DNA of 64,000 nt from Mesorhizobium sp. M8A.F.Ca.ET.218.01.1.1. Its GTDB lineage: Bacteria; Pseudomonadota; Alphaproteobacteria; Rhizobiales; Rhizobiaceae. Each line of letters starts with the position of its first letter. Within the stretch, counting starts at the first letter, position 1. The notes beneath the pieces were generated by a model. It saw only the letters and a program-made list of their open reading frames with translations, was not told where the DNA came from and did no database searches. Where the stretch lies: positions 310,001 through 374,000 of the forward strand of contig NZ_SRUZ01000003.1 of NCBI RefSeq assembly GCF_004791165.1. Direction: 5' to 3'. Positions 63,280 to 64,000 of this stretch are shown here, piece by piece. Made by a program: the position numbers and the translations under genes.

Positions 63280-63501
63280 ATGTCGAAACGTGAGATTGGA
63301 ACGTCCCCTGCCTTGGTGCGGCGCATCGCCGAACTCAGGGCCCGCATGCAGGATGCCGAAATTTCCGGCCATGAAATGAAAACCTTTCACAAGGTCGCCG
63401 CCATCATGGGGGCCGGCGACGGTTCCTTGTGGCTGGATGCCGACGACATGATCGCGGCATCCTTCGTCGTCGAGGCGGCTGGACAGGCGTCCAACCGCTG
63501 A
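63280..63501 (+). CDS. Small protein, hypothetical
   Basis: 73 aa from ATG 63280. Helical; LVRRIAELRARMQDAEISGHEM could be a short coiled coil. GGGGGAGGAG lies upstream at slightly long spacing. No family recognised. Confidence 0.55.
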   Translation: MSKREIGTSPALVRRIAELRARMQDAEISGHEMKTFHKVAAIMGAGDGSLWLDADDMIAASFVVEAAGQASNR

Positions 63502-63692
63502 CTTCGGAATTCTCCCTGTCAGGAATCCGATGAGCCTTCAACCACCGGGGCACGGCCGCCTGTTGGCGATCGTGCCCGCCCCCGGCCATCCGATCCCGTC
63601 TCCCTGCCATCCGATCTCGAATTGAAAGGAAAGTCTTATCATTTTGTTTGCGTTGGCACGTCATAGTAGGGACGGCTAACGGAGTGAAGGGG

Positions 63693-64000
63693 ATGAAGCT
63701 GGACCTGTCGCCGACCAGCTGGGGCAGGGTGATCGCCGTCACCGCCGCCGGCACGGCATTCTTCATTGCCGTGGCGTTTTTCGTCGATTCGTTCAATTTC
63801 CCCTATCTTTCGCCCGAGTCTGTCTGGCGCGCGAAGCTGACCGACCTTCTGCTGCCCCTGGTGCTGGGTGGCTCGTTTCTGTTTTTCCTGATGTGGAAGA
63901 TCCGCCAACTGGCGATAGCCCAGCGCGACCTCAGTGTCATCGCCGCGACGGACAGCCTGACGGCAGTGCTGAACCGCGGCGCCTTCTCTATGCTGGTCGA
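63693..64000 (+). CDS. Membrane diguanylate cyclase, 3' end beyond window
   Basis: The frame starts at ATG 63693 (AAGGGG upstream) and runs to the edge. Two helices (about 14-33 and 52-70) are followed by ATDSLTAVLNRGAF, the start of a GGDEF domain (D-x-LT-x-x-x-NR). Makes cyclic di-GMP, a regulator of exopolysaccharide output. The GGDEF active site itself is outside the window, so activity cannot be judged. Confidence 0.8.
   Translation, partial: MKLDLSPTSWGRVIAVTAAGTAFFIAVAFFVDSFNFPYLSPESVWRAKLTDLLLPLVLGGSFLFFLMWKIRQLAIAQRDLSVIAATDSLTAVLNRGAFSMLV

Overview
The window reads as chromosome of a Mesorhizobium-type alphaproteobacterium (Hyphomicrobiales). The evidence is a high-GC genome with GTG/TTG starts, the Mesorhizobium-rich DUF680 small exported protein (56287-56529), a Ros/MucR regulator, an Omp25/RopB-type porin, HdaA, an NDUFS4-like complex I subunit, paired UDP-xylose synthase/4-epimerase genes and dispersed palindromic repeats. 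The assignment rests on gene content, not on a database search.

Region by region. 1-1.5 kb: housekeeping pepA (cut by the window edge) and holC. 1.5-15 kb: a cell-surface polysaccharide locus. It holds a cellulose-synthase-like GT2 enzyme, a divergent exported GH26-type hydrolase, UDP-xylose synthase plus 4-epimerase, a coupled three-gene set for lipid-linked sugar transfer, two exported DUF995-like paralogues and three small exported proteins sharing a Cys-rich C-terminal signature. 15-25 kb: mixed accessory and core genes (TetR with an exported AhpD-like protein, rlmJ, decayed exporter remnants, a winged-helix regulator with a large palindrome, a histone-H1-like protein, a glutathione transferase, RopB/Omp25, an SDR) and the scar of an old insertion between the SDR and uvrC. 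25-32 kb: uvrC, pgsA, moaD-moaE, ndk and small enzymes. 32-38.5 kb: GNAT, LysR, a 2-oxoglutarate oxygenase with an EamA exporter, MucR, an ABC-F ATPase and a MITE-like repeat. 38.5-47 kb: a molybdopterin oxidoreductase, a ureohydrolase, a YUCCA-like flavin monooxygenase and an Lrp-controlled dpaL-amidohydrolase-M20 peptidase operon. 47-56 kb: small envelope proteins, a UvrD-like helicase, dapB, a NitT/TauT-type ABC importer and a TctDE-like two-component system. 56-64 kb: DUF680 protein, SixA-like phosphatase, purM-purN, a CDP-alcohol phosphatidyltransferase, PerM, hdaA, tRNA-Pro, tRNA-Arg, the NDUFS4-like protein and the start of a membrane diguanylate cyclase.

The most interesting region is 1.5-15 kb. 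It resembles the arabinose-containing polysaccharide (APS) locus I recall from Sinorhizobium meliloti (uxs1-uxe-apsS-apsH), but is arranged in several transcription units. Three of its promoters (GH26, GT2 and uxs) carry the same architecture: TTAA-N7-TTAA (one copy with one mismatch), then 5-6 nt, then a TTGACT -35 box, always in the same orientation relative to the gene. TTAA-N7-TTAA is the classical full site for CtrA, the alphaproteobacterial cell-cycle regulator, so this polymer may be made in a cell-cycle-dependent and perhaps polar manner. The lipid-linked sugar trio and the small exported proteins could modify or retain the polymer in the periplasm or at the surface; that part is inference.
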